A DNA stretch of 64,000 nt from assembly GCA_002007465.1 (NCBI GenBank), contig LNAC01000009.1, forward strand, positions 5,854,824-5,918,823, in the 5' to 3' direction. Below are positions 1 through 11,721 of this stretch, one piece after another; within the stretch, counting starts at the first letter, position 1; every line of letters starts with the position of its first letter. The position numbers and the translations under genes are program-made. The notes below the pieces were generated by a model. It worked only from the letters and a program-made list of their open reading frames with translations. It had not been told where the DNA came from and ran no database searches. Source of the DNA: Ailurus styani (lineage: Eukaryota; Chordata; Mammalia; Carnivora; Ailuridae).

Positions 1-315
1 TGGTGGGCTCTGCACAACAGTTCAAAATGCAGAATTAGTTTCCCCTTTTAAGTGTATGCATTTGTGGTAGGAAGAATGTGAATTAAGGATGGATCCAGAA
101 AGACCATCTGTGGTGGGTAAAGGGAAGCACTGCATGAAACAAAGGCTCTTTGGCCTAGCTTTGACTTGACTTGTCACTTGCATTTGGGTTAGTCAACACA
201 CAGAGGATGTCCTAACCTGTGAAGACTAAAAACAAAAGCCAAACAGGGTTCCCCCAACACCATCTTTCCCCCATTTACATTTAATTTATTAGGACCACTG
301 TACTTTCTGTTGCTT

Positions 316-428
316 TTTATTTTTTATTTATTTTTATTTTTTTATTAACGTATAATGTGTTATTTGTTTCAGGGGTATAGGTCTGTGAATCATCAGTCTT
401 ACACAATTCACAGCACTCACCAAAACCA
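316..428 (-). repeat. L1 3' end fragment
   Basis: A T-rich run is followed by 'ataatgtgttatttgtttca', then text on 'aggggtataggtctgtgaat', the reverse complement of a carnivore L1 3' terminus. The 31760-31919 element carries the same motif in the opposite orientation (around 31840-31877). Confidence 0.6.
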
Positions 429-440
429 AAACAAAAACCC

Positions 441-544
441 TTCTTGGGCTGCCTTACTGGCTGAGTCAGTAGAGCATGCGACTCTTGATTTTGGGATTGT
501 GAGCTCAAGACCCACGTTAGGTGTAGAGCTTACTTTAAAAAAAA
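441..544 (+). repeat. CAN-SINE, short tRNA-type
   Basis: About 100 bp with the tRNA-like head, 'gagcatgcgactcttgatt' and the end 'ggtgtagagcttactttaaa'. It lacks the CT-rich tail of the longer form. It is the first of three head-to-tail + strand SINEs. Confidence 0.85.
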
Positions 545-756
545 GGGGGGGGCCGCCTGGGTGGCTCAGTGGGTTAAAGCCTCTGCTTTCGGCTCAGGTC
601 ATGATCTCAGGGTCCTGGGATCGAGGCCCGCATCGGGCTCCCTGCTCAGCGGGGAGCCTGCTTCCCCCCCCCCTCTGCCTGCCTCTCTACCTCCTTGTGA
701 TCTCTCTCCCTCTGTGAAATAAGTAAATAAATAAAATCTTTAAAAAAAAAAAAAAA
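545..756 (+). repeat. CAN-SINE, long type
   Basis: It starts within a G run directly after the A tail of the previous SINE and ends in AAATAAATAAATAAAATCTTT plus A15. The 'gggttaaagcctctgctttc' version of the head marks a younger subfamily. Confidence 0.93.
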
Positions 757-761
757 GGGAT

Positions 762-971
762 GGGGCACCTGGGTGGCTCAGTCGTTAAGAGTCTGCCTTT
801 GCCTAGGGTCATGATCTGAGGGTCCTGGGATCAAGTCCAGCATTGTGCTCCCTGCTCAGCAGGGAGTCTGCTTCTCTCTCTCCCTTTGCCTGCTGCTCTC
901 CTGCTCCTGCTCTCTCTCTCTCAAATAAATTAAAAAATCTTAAAAAAACAAAAAAGAAAAAGAAAAAAAAG
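762..971 (+). repeat. CAN-SINE, long type
   Basis: Third SINE of the array. The head is 'ggggcacctgggtggctcag' and the tail is a degenerate mix of A runs with C and G interruptions, which suggests an older insertion. Confidence 0.9.
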
Positions 972-1207
972 AACCTTCCCCTGTTTGTGAAGATGTCAGT
1001 CTTTATATCCAGTCTTTATGGAACTGCTCACTTTGACATTCAGCTGAAAACCTCTCAGCCTGCAGATTTCCAAAGGCTGTAGTAGCCCAGTGCTTCTTGT
1101 TTTCTACCTTTTGAGCTTTTTGCCATTCCACATCTAAGAGTGAGTGGAGGAAGGGAAAGAGGTACATCACCTCCACCTTTTATTTTTGTTTTTAAAAATA
1201 AGGATAG

Positions 1208-1418
1208 AGGGGTGCCTAGGAGGCTCAGTCCTTAAGCATCTGTCTTCAGCTTGGCTCATGGTCCCAGGGTCCTGGGATCAAGCCCCACATCGGGCTCCCT
1301 GCTTGGCAGGGAGTCTCTTCTCCCTCTCCCATTCCTCCTGCTTGTGTTCCCTCTCTCGCTATGTCTCTCTCTGTCAAATAAATAAATAAAATCTTTAAAA
1401 AATATAAAAAATAAAATA
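1208..1418 (+). repeat. CAN-SINE, long type
   Basis: The head 'ggggtgcctaggaggctcag' carries several changes. The tail is AAATAAATAAATAAAATCTTT followed by A-rich sequence. Confidence 0.9.
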
Positions 1419-1501
1419 AGGGTAGAGACTATTTAATATGTCTGTCTGTTCTGTAGTCTGAGTCAGGTCAATGGCGTCTTGATCTCAGCTCTACCACATT
1501 T

Positions 1502-1695
1502 CTTTTTTTTTAAGATTTTATTTATTTATTTGAGAGAGAGTGAGAGAGAGAAAACATGAGTGGGGTGAGGGGCAGAGGGAGAAGCAGACTCCCTGCTGAG
1601 CAGGGAGCCTGATGCAGGGCTTGATCCCAGGACTCCAGGATCATGACTTGAGCCAAAAGCAGATGCTTAACTGACTGAGCCCCCCAGGCGCCCCC
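1502..1695 (-). repeat. CAN-SINE, long type
   Basis: It begins with a T run, 'aagattttatttatttattt', and ends in 'gagccccccaggcgcccccc', the reverse complement of the tRNA-like head. Confidence 0.92.
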
Positions 1696-2212
1696 CAGTT
1701 CTAGTTGTATGATCTATGCCAAAACATGTCATCTCTGAGTTCAGTTTTGTCATTTGCACAAATGGGAAATATTGTATTTGTTTTACAGGTATTAAGTGTT
1801 GAATAAAACAATATATATGAAACACCTAGTACAGCACTTATTAGCACCCAGAAGTACACAATAAGTGCTGTATTCTTTTCTTCCAAAAGCGTTTTATAGA
1901 TGGAGCAATACTGATTCTTACACTTGGTCAACAACAAATGTATTAGTCACTGTATTAATCGTTCCTGTAAGGATAGCTTCTCAGTCTTTTACTTACATTC
2001 CATTTTATTATTGAGAAAAGCCTTTTAAGTTCCAGGCAGCTGACTTAAAAGGGACTTTGGGAACATATATAATTTATAAATCAGGATCTGTTATGCTAGA
2101 GCAGAAAAATCTCTGGAGATAAACCTCTGGATTTAATTTGTGCATGACATTTCTGTTTATTATTAGAGCATAGGGTGGTCATTGTGAATTCTAAACAAGA
2201 CTGTATCCTACT
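1696..2212. other. Intron, nothing assigned
   Basis: AT-rich sequence with MIR-like scraps around 1720-1870 ('cagttttgtcatttgcacaa', then 'acacctagtacagcactt'). No gene signal is seen. Confidence 0.4.
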
Positions 2213-2248
2213 TTTATTAGGAATCTCCAGAGAAACAGAACCAACATG

Positions 2249-2298
<50 letters not shown>

Positions 2299-2680
2299 GT
2301 AGATAGAGGTTTGTTATAAGCAAATGGCTCACATGATTTTGAAGTGGACCGGTAGGTTGGAGACAGGAAAGCCAATGCTGCTGGTCCACTCTAAAGGCTG
2401 GCGGGCTGGAGACCCAGGAGAGCTGATTTCCCAGGTCAAGTTCAAAGGCAGTCTCCTGAAGATTTCTTTCTTGCTCAAGGGAGGCCAGTCTTTTTGTCTG
2501 TTTAGGCATTGGCTGATTGGACTAGGCCTACCCACATTGTGAAAAGCAGTCTACCTTACTTAAAGTCCACCAATTTAAATGTTAATCTCATCCAAAAATA
2601 CCTTCATGGAAACATCCAGAATAACGGTTGACCAAGTATCTGGATACCCAGTTGACACATGAAATTAACTGTCACAATAG
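2213..2680 (-). repeat. Old LTR-like interspersed repeat with internal microsatellite
   Basis: It runs from 'tctccagagaaacagaacc' to 'aaattaactgtcaca'. This matches the reverse complement of a common eutherian repeat whose two ends read 'tgacagttaatttt...' and '...ctctggagaaccctgactaat'. The family name is not certain. A (GT)n tract lies inside it. Long open frames on both strands here are repeat-derived. Confidence 0.6.
2251..2296 (+). repeat. (GT)23 microsatellite
   Basis: Uninterrupted dinucleotide repeat, 46 bp, followed by GTAGGTAGATAG. It is the longest pure CA/GT run in the window and probably length-polymorphic. Confidence 0.98.
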
Positions 2681-2741
2681 ATTTAACAAAGATTACAAGA
2701 TTAGAGTTTCTTGTCAACATTGGCCATCATTTTTGTGCCTA

Positions 2742-2968
2742 TTAATAATAATATGACTGCAGCTCTTTCCAAAGTATTTTCACATACATTACCTCAAGTG
2801 AACTTCATAGCAGCTCTTGTGAGGTTATCAGAGTAGAGATAAAACCTCATTTGTTTGAAGAGAGTATCAAGACTGAGACAGATTAGGAGACTTGATCCAG
2901 TTCTCACAGCTAGTGAATGGCAGAGCTGCAATTTGTCCAGATCCTATAACTTTAAGCCCAGGTATTTT
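2742..2968 (-). repeat. MIR
   Basis: Degenerate 'cacatacattacctcaagtg', 'ctgagacagattaggagac' and 'ctcacagctagtgaatggca' follow the order of the reverse-complement MIR core. Confidence 0.75.
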
Positions 2969-3161
2969 TCCCTTGGCCATTTTCTCTGTAGCCGCTGAAG
3001 AATTCTGGAGATGGTTTTGAGAGCACTGTGGCTTTTCTTCTTACAAATAGTATTATACTCCTCCTTGGACCATTTTGTGATAGAAAGTTAACAAAATATA
3101 TGTTGGTAGAACCTAAAGATTTCTTTTCATCTGACTCTAATGATGCCCTGAGGCAGAAAGA

Positions 3162-3211
3162 AAGGGGAGGGGAGGGAGGGAAACAAGTGAGGGGAGGGAG
3201 GGAGGAAGGAC
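3162..3211 (+). repeat. Purine-rich GGGAGGGA tract
   Basis: Two clusters of G3-G4 runs separated by 'aaacaagtga'. Each cluster has enough short-loop G runs for a possible G-quadruplex on the + strand. Confidence 0.7.
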
Positions 3212-3939
3212 ATTAGCAAAAAGAGTAATGTCAAAAAGTAATTAGAGCAGGACAAATGGATTGTGCTGCCATGTTCAAGGCTGTTATTTCTGTAGGCAGT
3301 GAGGAGGAAGGGCACTAATGCAATGTGACGGATCTGGAGCAAAACCCAGGGCACTGCGCAAACTGTAGAGACTCAACCAATGGCAAGGCTCAAATTGCAA
3401 GGTTTGACTGAACAATATTTAATATCTCAAAGAGTTGTTTCATGTTGTTTGGAGAAACTGTTGTGTCAGGGGACCTACTTTTTTGATTTCAGCTTTTAGA
3501 AATTAACCTCATACTTCTATGTAGGTAGACTCCCATCCCAGCATTCTGTCTTTGTATATCCCCAGGTTAGGCAGGTACATGACACCAACAGGGATTTTTG
3601 GAAGAAAAGATGCCTAATATGAAACTAGGGTATTACTTATTTAGACAGAATGAAATAAAAAAGTAGTATTATCAGTATGCAACTTGGTATGGAAAATTGA
3701 CCTATGAAATGACAGAAAGTAATAGTTTCATCTAAGGACAGGATGCTTTGATTTGCTAGCCTAGCCAGTCTGTGAATAGCATCCCACTGCTGCCACCACA
3801 TACAAGGAAACTGCCACAGCCCTCAAGAAAAAATAGAACTTCATGTGCCTAGAAGAAAGTCTTCACAAATAGATCTACTCTGTCCACTGTAAGTCACCAT
3901 ACCTTTGAGGTCTGTTGTTAATTGCTGCCACCACTATGG

Positions 3940-4192
3940 CATGTTAGTTAAGAGCTTGTCCCTTAGTATTAGTTCTTAGATATTCTTGGGTTCATAATCT
4001 AGCTCTGCCTCTAGCTCTAGCTCATAAAATGAGCTGTTAGAACTTGGGAACTTACCTAACCTTTCTGAGCCTCAGTTTCTTTATCTCTAAAATGAGGATA
4101 ATAAGCTTACTTTCAGAATTCTTATGAGATTTTGGTGAGATGATACACAAAACATTTAGCACTGGTGCCAGGCATAAAGTAAGGGCCCAGTA
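3940..4192 (+). repeat. MIR
   Basis: It shows 'ttagttaagagcttgtccct', 'ctgagcctcagtttctttat' and 'gtgccaggcataaagtaag' in the order of the MIR consensus. Confidence 0.8.
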
Positions 4193-6084
4193 AGGGCAGG
4201 AAAAAAGACATCAGTAGGGAGTTAGACATCTGTTCTTCAACTCTCTGGTCTATACAGATGTAAATGGTTTTTCCCTTAAGACCCCACAGCACACCTACCC
4301 TGATATAGGTCTAGAATGATTAAACCAGGCTTTCTTAATAGGCAATAGGAAGGGGAAATTAAAACAGCATTACGACTCTAAAAAATTGGACTTACAAGGT
4401 ATAGATAATTGCTCTTGGCCTTCTGAAGAGAATCGCATTTCCTTCCTAGCTCTTAGCTTGCCTGAATTGCTGTCCACTCCCCACCACCACTCCCAACCTG
4501 AAATCTTGTGACAACTCAGAACTGACCAAAGATCAAGTCTTGATACCCTTACCCTACCATTATTTCCTTACCTTTTTTTTCAGCTAACTTCATTTTAACA
4601 ATTCTTTTCCCTTTTTTTGTCATGCCACCCTCTCTGCAGAGTCCTGACTGCAAAGAAGGACACGGAGAATCCTGCTACCCCTATAGAGACATACTTCTTA
4701 TTTGACACACTGCAGAGGGAAGTGTATTTCTGGACCTTTAGTAGATACTCTTTGTTTGATACTGGATTCATAGCCCCCTAATTATGACTCTCTAGTTTTC
4801 TTACAGTGTGAGTCTTCTGAGGTACCCCAACAACCATGGATTTATGAACAGTTTTCCAAGGGATCTTTGTCTATGTATAAAATCATGTAAAAATTGAACC
4901 AGCTTGTCGGTTGTGCCTTGCTTGTTCAGGATCTACATCTCTATGAGAAGGCTCTAGGAGCCCGAGTTGAGTCATTTGCTGCCTTTTGGTTAGATTTTCC
5001 AGCACTTTTCTTGGTCTGCTCAAAATTCTAAAACTCTGTTTATGGTTTGTGGTTTTTCCTGATAGCCTTCACCTTCTCTGGGTACCCAGATCATAATATG
5101 CTATTAAGTGTGAAGACAAGAATAAATCCCAAATATGTTAGAGTGGTCCAGGTTTTGTAATTTGCTAATCTTTTATCTTTTCTAGTTTACCTTTATCTCT
5201 GAGACCTTCCTTTTCAGAGACTATGATTAGGTAAAATTACCTCAGTTGTCAAGATTCAGTGCAAAGCATTTTAATGAACAATTCAAGAGCCCTGATCTTT
5301 TTAGCAGTGATAACAGAAAATGCTGAGGACAGCTGCCTGTCCGAACTTATTTTTCCATCTTTAAAATGGTAGTGAGGGAGGTCCACTCACAATATCAACT
5401 GACTTTAGTGTGACAGACACAGAATTTTCCACACAGAACCAATTCTTTCCTACTGCAGTTCTCTGAACACAGTCAGTAAAAGAGAAAGCTGTGGAAGATA
5501 CTGGTTGCTCATACTAGGCTTTTGTTGCTTTTCTAGTTGCTTTCCCAGTGTTGGAGCTAGGAAGGCCTATAGAGACTTGATGCAGGCAGCCTTTCATATC
5601 TTTTAGCAAAATGGTTGCCAGAAGTTAACCATCACACACACACACACACACACACACACTGTTCCATTGGCTTATGGTTTGAATTTTATCTCTTGTCCTT
5701 TCTCTGCAGTCATTTTGTACAAAATGAAATGTGGGATGCATTTAGAATGATGTTCAAATTCAGCTTTTTAAATTTTACAGTTATTTTTCGTAGACATTAA
5801 GAAGCGTATATTGAATCCCCACTATGTGCTGAGCATTTTATGAGTTACTGAACTGAAACTTCCTTGTTGCTTCTGCGAATGATCTCATGTTTAGCCAGAG
5901 TATTAAAGGAGGAAAAAGCATCTTTAGTTAAAAATTTCTTACATTCACATTTATTCAAAAAGTTGAAGAATTTTTAAAAACTCCTTCAATATTAAGGTAT
6001 ATGTAGATATAAGTATCAGTATATGGTGATTATCCCTGGAATCTTGGACTCCTTGCATATTTTTACTGCCATTTATTGATTTAC
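4193..6084. other. Intron, no gene recognised
   Basis: About 1.9 kb without CAN-SINE. The only clear structure is a (CA)n tract near 5633. Its longest open frames are short and have no family features. Confidence 0.5.
5633..5659 (+). repeat. (CA)13 microsatellite
   Basis: Pure CA repeat of 27 bp, flanked by 'gttaaccatca' and 'ctgttcc'. Confidence 0.95.
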
Positions 6085-6285
6085 TTATGTTTTAGACCCG
6101 AGCTTCAAATGCTTTACTTGCTAGCAGTGGCTGTGGGCTAGTTATATAACTTCTCTGAGCATCATTTTTTTTTCTTTCTTCTCTTTGAAAGGCATGATCC
6201 TTACTTTGTCTACTTCACATGATGTTTGTGAGGGTCACATAGGCTAATGCAAGTGAAAGTTGCTTTTCCAAGGAGCAAGGCATTT
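6085..6285 (+). repeat. Probable MIR
   Basis: 'gtgggctagttatataactt', 'ctctgagcatca', then a T-rich insertion and 'acttcacatgatgtttgtga' give the order of a decayed MIR. Confidence 0.55.
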
Positions 6286-6337
6286 TATGAGAATGAAATA
6301 ATGCATGGTTCAAAGGATCTTTTTTCCAGTTTTTTTT

Positions 6338-7077
6338 TTAACAACTTCATTGAGGCACATTTTACTTATATAATTCACTCTGATTGTGTAATTCAGTAAT
6401 GCTGAATAAACTTACTCAAGTTATATAACTATTACCATAGTTCAGTTATAGAACATCTCCATCATCCCAATAAAATCCTTTTTGTCCTCATATTGTTGTT
6501 GTTTTTTTAAGATTTTATTCATCTATTTGACACAGAGAGAGAGATAGCGAGAGAGGGAACACAAGTAGGGGGAGTGGGAGAGGGAGAGGCAGGCTTCCCG
6601 CTGAGCAGGGAGCCTGATGCGGGGCTGGATCCCAGAACCCTGGGATCATGACCTGAGCCGAGGGCAGATGCTTAACGACTGAGCCACCTGGGCGCCCCTG
6701 TCCTCATATTGTTAATCCTATTCCCATCTCCTGTACCAGGTAATCCCTAATCTGTCTCTGTAGATTTGCCTTTTCTGGATATATCGTATAAATGAATTCA
6801 TACAATACATGTTCTTTGTGTCTTGCTTCTTTCACTTAGCATGACAGCTCTGAAGTTTGTCCACATCATAGCAAATATGAGTAGTTTGTTTTTTCTGTTG
6901 CTGAATAGTATACCGTTGTATGGATATATATATCTTACATTTTTGTCTATCCGTTCTAGTTGCTGGACATTTAGGTTGTTTCCAATTTTTTATTATTATG
7001 ATAATGCAGCTATGATCATTTACATACAAGTTTTTGTGTGGGCATATGTTTTCATTTCTTTTGAGTATAAAAGTATC
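6338..7077 (-). repeat. Old L1 3' region, interrupted by a SINE
   Basis: 'cttctttcacttagcatgac', 'ttgctgaatagtatacc' and 'gctggacatttaggttgtt' are the reverse complement of an old mammalian L1 3' region. A CAN-SINE at 6498-6698 splits it. The open frames at 6823-7128 on both strands fall in this repeat. Confidence 0.65.
6498..6698 (-). repeat. CAN-SINE with target-site duplication
   Basis: Flanked by the perfect 15-bp duplication TGTCCTCATATTGTT at 6483-6497 and 6699-6713. It is inserted in the old L1. Confidence 0.95.
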
Positions 7078-7272
7078 TTTTTTTTTGGTTAAGATTTTAT
7101 TTATTTGACACACAGAGAGAGATCTCAAGTAGGCATAGAGACAAGCAGAGGGATCAGGGAAGCAGGCTCCCCGCTAAGCAGAGAGCCCGATATGGGGCTC
7201 GATCCCAGGCCCCTGAGATCAAAACCTGAGCTGAAGGCAGAGGCTTAACCCACTGAGCCACCCAGGCGCCCC
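7078..7272 (-). repeat. CAN-SINE, long type
   Basis: It runs from T-rich 'aagattttatttatttgaca' to 'gagccacccaggcgcccc'. A second minus-strand SINE follows after about 8 bp. Confidence 0.93.
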
Positions 7273-7280
7273 CTAATTAT

Positions 7281-7479
7281 TTTTTTTAAAGATTTTATTT
7301 ATTTATTTGAGAGAGAGAGTGAGCCAGAAAGAGAGCACAGGAGCAGGGACAGAGGGAGAGGGAGAAGCAGGCTCCCTTGCTGAGCAAGGAGCCTGATGTG
7401 GGGCTCGATTCCCAGGACCCTGGGATCATGACCTGAGCCGAAGGCAGACACTTAACTGACTGAGGCACCCGGGCACCCT
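7281..7479 (-). repeat. CAN-SINE, long type
   Basis: It ends in the diverged head 'gaggcacccgggcaccctg'. CCCTAATTAT occurs before it and again at about 7488-7497, a possible target duplication. Confidence 0.92.
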
Positions 7480-7514
7480 GTCATCTCCCTAATTATGCTT
7501 CCAGATGTGGTGAT

Positions 7515-7785
7515 GGTAGTAATGATTAGTAGTAAAGACTCATCATCTTCTGAGTGTTCTGAGCATTTATGGCATGTCAGGCACTGTTCTGATATGTATG
7601 CATGTATGTTCACTTCACTTGATCATTTCATTTATATACATATTTAAACTTGATACTGTCTCCCCCTCCCCATTTTATGGATATAGAAACTGAAGTTTGA
7701 GTATTCATCATAAAGTCACGCTTCTAGTAAGTGGCAGAGTCAAAATCTGAACTTGGCAGTCTGGTGTAATATCTTTTAGACTTTC
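7515..7785 (-). repeat. MIR
   Basis: 'gcatgtcaggcactgttctg', 'cccattttatggatatagaa' and 'ctagtaagtggcagagtc' are in reverse-complement MIR order. Confidence 0.85.
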
Positions 7786-7795
7786 CAAAATACAG

Positions 7796-8110
7796 TTTTT
7801 AAAAGCAAAAGTTATATACTTATTTTATTCTGTACCTTGTTTTATTTTACTTGTCTTAGAGATAGTTTCATGGAGTTTTATAGATCTGCCTCATTATTTT
7901 TTATGTTTGCATGAATGGATATGCCATGATTTGTTTAATTTTTTGTTAGTGGATATTAGGTTGCTTTTATTTCCTGTTATGAACAGGGCTTCAGCGAATG
8001 TTCTTGTATAATATGTGGCTTACTTGTGGCATTACTTTTGCAAATCCTGGAAGTAGAATATTCAAATAAAAGAGTTTGTACATTTAGATTTTGGTATTAT
8101 TAAATTCCCC
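7796..8110 (-). repeat. Old L1-type fragment
   Basis: 'atagtttcatggagttttat', 'tagtggatattaggttgctt' and 'gaacagggcttcagcgaat' resemble the reverse complement of an old L1/HAL1 3' region. Confidence 0.5.
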
Positions 8111-9323
8111 TCCCCTCCAAAATGTGGTAAATAACATCCCTGTCCCTTAACTTTCTCACCCTTGCAATCAGGATAAAAGAGAGCCTGTTATTCCACCCTC
8201 ATCAGTGCTGCATTATTATCTCTGTAATGTAGGCTACAATCATATAAATGCTTCAGAGAGAGGTTAACATATCAGGGCAGGGTAGTGGTGAATAGCCAGT
8301 ATGGCAACAGTAGTTTCCAGACTTTTGGTAGGTAAGGATTGTCATTTCTCTATATAGGCTCTGAAGAGCTGAAATGTTGGAGTAGTCCATACTATAGTTC
8401 AGGTTAATTTAGATTGATTCACTTGGTTGATGATCTAAAATGAACACTGAGACATTTCAGCACAGCTGTTTCCATTTTCTTTGTTCTGTATCCTAAGTAC
8501 TGTGGCCTGCTGGGTACCTTTCACCTCATTGCTGCCTACAGTGTTCTCGGTTTGCCTCCAGCTCAGTTTAAAGTGAATCTGAGAAGACAATAGACAAGAA
8601 CTTGGACATCTATGATAGATAGGTTTGTTTGTCCTTTCCATTCTTTCCTTTACCAAAAACTGCCAAAATGAGGCAGACCAATACTATTCCTTTTTCAGTC
8701 TCCCAGGGGTAAGGCTTCAATCATCTTTATTGCCGGCAGGATCTCTGTGGCCAAATTGGCATGGTCCCTATGGCCAGTATAACACTATATAGATAATCTC
8801 TTTAAAGGGAGGTAAATTTGATATTATGGTGCCAGTAAAGGAATCAGAGATACGAGTGTCGGTTGTTGCTAGTTGTGGATGATGCCGTTATCCTGCAGGA
8901 GCTAGGGCCTACCACACCTTTCAGATCTTGGGAGCCCTGGGTAGCCACTACTGTGTGGATTTTGGTTTCGTCTTTTGACCATCCCTATCCTCTCCACTCC
9001 TCAAGCTTGGTGTCTTCATTCTGAGGCCCTGTTAGTTTGGGGGATGCTGCCCTCTTCCGTTGGACTGCAAGATATCTACAGCAGTTTGGATAGGTCTGAT
9101 CTTAGGGGAACTGATGAGGCTTTATGGAATCAGAGACCTAAAGCTTTCTATAATGTCCAACTTCATGAAACAGTCCCAAGATTTTGCTGTGAAAATAATT
9201 CAGGGATTAGAAAATATACAAGTGTAGAGACTCACTGTAACATTATCTATACTGACAAAAGAATAAAACCTAGATGTCCAGCCTTTGGGCTTATGTTTAT
9301 AGCTTTGCTAAAATTGGCTATGT
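8111..9323. other. Intron, no gene recognised
   Basis: No CAN-SINE. The 116-residue frame at 8975-9325 has no family signature and ends at the border of a SINE duplication. Confidence 0.5.
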
Positions 9324-9337
9324 AAAAGACAACATAG

Positions 9338-9532
9338 GGACACTAGGTGGTTCAGTCAGTTAAGCATCTGCCTTCAGACCAGGTCGTGATCATAGGGTTC
9401 TGGGATTGAACCTGAAGTCAGGCTCCCTGCTCAGTGGGAAGTCTGCTTCTCTCTCTCCCTCTTCCTCCTCCCCCCTGCTCATGCTCTGTCTCTCTCTCAA
9501 CTAAATAAATAAATAAAATATTAAAAGAAAAA
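9338..9532 (+). repeat. CAN-SINE with target-site duplication
   Basis: AAAAGACAACATAG flanks it at 9324-9337 and 9533-9546. The head is diverged ('gacactaggtggttcagtca'). Confidence 0.93.
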
Positions 9533-9546
9533 AAAAGACAACATAG

Positions 9547-10324
9547 AGGAATGAAAATATTTATCACAAAACAAAAACCATGCAGAATATACCAAGTACA
9601 GCGATGGGCGATATCTCTCACGTAGGATAATGGCTAATCTGCAATCCTCAAAACTAGTTGTCTAGGACTAGTTGTCTAGGCTAGGATGATTCTCTTTGGT
9701 ACTTCATTTATATTGTTAGTAAAACAGTATGCTCATACATTTCCTTAGTATTGTTATGTATATATAGCTGTCTTTTCTCTTGAAACAAATACTTGAACTT
9801 TAAGTGGCCTGCTATAACCATCTCTGTGATGTGTGGCCCTCATCCAGGCTTGGTTTTTCTGGGACAGTAAGGTGGTGCTTAAAGCAGGGACCCCAGCTGT
9901 ATCAGGAATTTCCTAGGCAGTCTTTTTACCCATGGCGTCTTTTATAATAGAGGAGACCCAGTAGAATGTAGATATTATTTTGTGTGAACTGATGGCCTAA
10001 CTGGTCTCTGTAGTGTGAGTCTGTACCTCAGATGATGCCCAGTGGGGTTGTGACAGCCAACAGGTTATCTGATATTTCTGAGAATTTCCTTTTTGTAAAA
10101 AGCCTTAAGGAAGGAAAGGAAACTTTTGAAAAAACGAATCTGTTTTCTGAAACTCAGCATCTCATTATACAACATTTGGGTGGGAATAAAAAGTATTAAC
10201 TCATATGTCTTAGTCCTTTTTATTTAACAAGTAAATTATTCCATTTTTAACAGGACCAGGACTAGAGTAATGCAAATGAGATACCTACAATGCAGAATTT
10301 AAGAGAGCATTCATACAAGTTCAA
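9547..10324. other. Intron, no gene recognised
   Basis: AT-rich single-copy-looking sequence. It holds a short local duplication, 'aactagttgtctagg' followed by 'gactagttgtctagg', at about 9651-9680. Confidence 0.45.
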
Positions 10325-10340
10325 GATCAACCCTGTTTCT

Positions 10341-10536
10341 TTTTTTTTTTTAAGATTTTATTTATTTGACACAGAGAGATCACAAGTAGGCAGAGAGAGA
10401 GGCAGGCAGAGAGAGAGAGGAGGAAGCAGACTCCCTGCTGAGCAGAGAGCCCGATGCAGAACTCGATCCCAGGACCCTGAGATCATGACCTGAGCTGAAG
10501 GCAGAGGCTTTAACCCACTGAGCCACCCAGGCGCCT
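10341..10536 (-). repeat. CAN-SINE with target-site duplication
   Basis: GATCAACCCTGTTTCT at 10325-10340 and GATCAGCCCTGTTTCT at about 10537-10552 differ by one base. Confidence 0.94.
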
Positions 10537-10791
10537 GATCAGCCCTGTTTCTTAAACAGTCCCTGCATACATACTGTGTCAGGCCTTGAGCTCAACTCTG
10601 GGGAAAACATTTTTCCTGGTGTGATGGGGTAGATTATTCATACCCTTTTTCAAACTGAGCCTAGAGGCCCTGAGCCCCGGAAGTGGCTGTCTGGGTGAGC
10701 AGGTTTTCATTAATCACTTCGCTTTCAGCTGTGGGTTTAACACAAGGAGAAGTAGCTTACTAATGAGTTCATTCTTAAAAGTGTATTTTGT

Positions 10792-11001
10792 GGGGCGCTT
10801 GGGTGGTGCAGTCAGTTTAGCGTCTAACTCTTGGTTTTGGCTCAAGTCTGATCTCACGGTCTTGAGATTGCAGCCTGTGTCAGGCCCTGCGCTCCATGTG
10901 GAGTCTGCTTAAGTTTCCCTCTTCCTCTTACTCTGCCCCTTCCTTCTGTGCTCTCTCTCTCTCTAAAATAAATAAATAGCTCTTAAGAGAAAAGAAAAGA
11001 A
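10792..11001 (+). repeat. CAN-SINE, older subfamily
   Basis: The internal text 'gcgtctaactcttggttttg' and 'ctccatgtggagtctgctta' differs from the young copies, and the tail is eroded. Confidence 0.88.
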
Positions 11002-11147
11002 AGTGTGTTTTGCACTTGAGATAGTCTGGTCCTATGAAATCAACAGATTGTTACAAATTTCTCTAAAAATCAGTGCCAACACATGCTACCTACCTACTTC
11101 TGACACCCTGACCCACGGTATGCTTTGCTGCCTTTCATTCGTTTCGT

Positions 11148-11329
11148 GTTTTTTTTTTTTTTAAGACTTTATTTATTTAGTAGAGAGAGCATGAGCAGAG
11201 GAGAGGAAGAAGCAGGCTCCCTGCTGAGTGGGGAGACTGATGTGCGGGGCTCGATCCCAGGACCCTGGCTGGGATCATGACCTGAGCCGAAGGCAGACAC
11301 CCAACCAACTGAGCCAGCCAGGTGCCCCC
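11148..11329 (-). repeat. CAN-SINE, long type
   Basis: It has a 'gagccagccaggtgcccc' end and a duplicated 'ccctggctggg' segment. TTCATTCGTTT and TTCATTCCGTTT flank it as a slightly decayed target duplication. Confidence 0.9.
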
Positions 11330-11639
11330 TTCATTCCGTTTTCTAAAGGATCTTCATCCCAGGAGAAATGCCTGTGTTGGTGTACTAGAGATTCCATCCA
11401 AATTGTTGGGGGAAGAGGTGATCAAGGGAGACTTGTGCAGGGTATCAGGGATGGATTTCCTGACTTCATTCTAGGCACATAGCAGTGGGGAGGGAAGAAC
11501 TGGCTGAATGATTGACTGAGTAACAGCCTGACTAAAATCCAGAATGAGTCTTGCAGAGTGACCAGGTAAAATCCTCAAAGTCTGGTTTCTTTTCTCCTTA
11601 ATCACTTCCCCATTTCTTTGCTTTTCCTATATTGATGAA

Positions 11640-11684
11640 TATTTTCTTCCACCTTTAAAAAATTGTAACATCCATATGATCATC

Positions 11685-11721
<37 letters not shown>

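Noticed and set aside
9418..9621. Many frames ending in peptides such as SRLPAEQ, GPHRAPCSAGSLLP or WVAQWVKA
   Set aside because: These recur across the window because they are translations of CAN-SINE bodies in different frames, not proteins.
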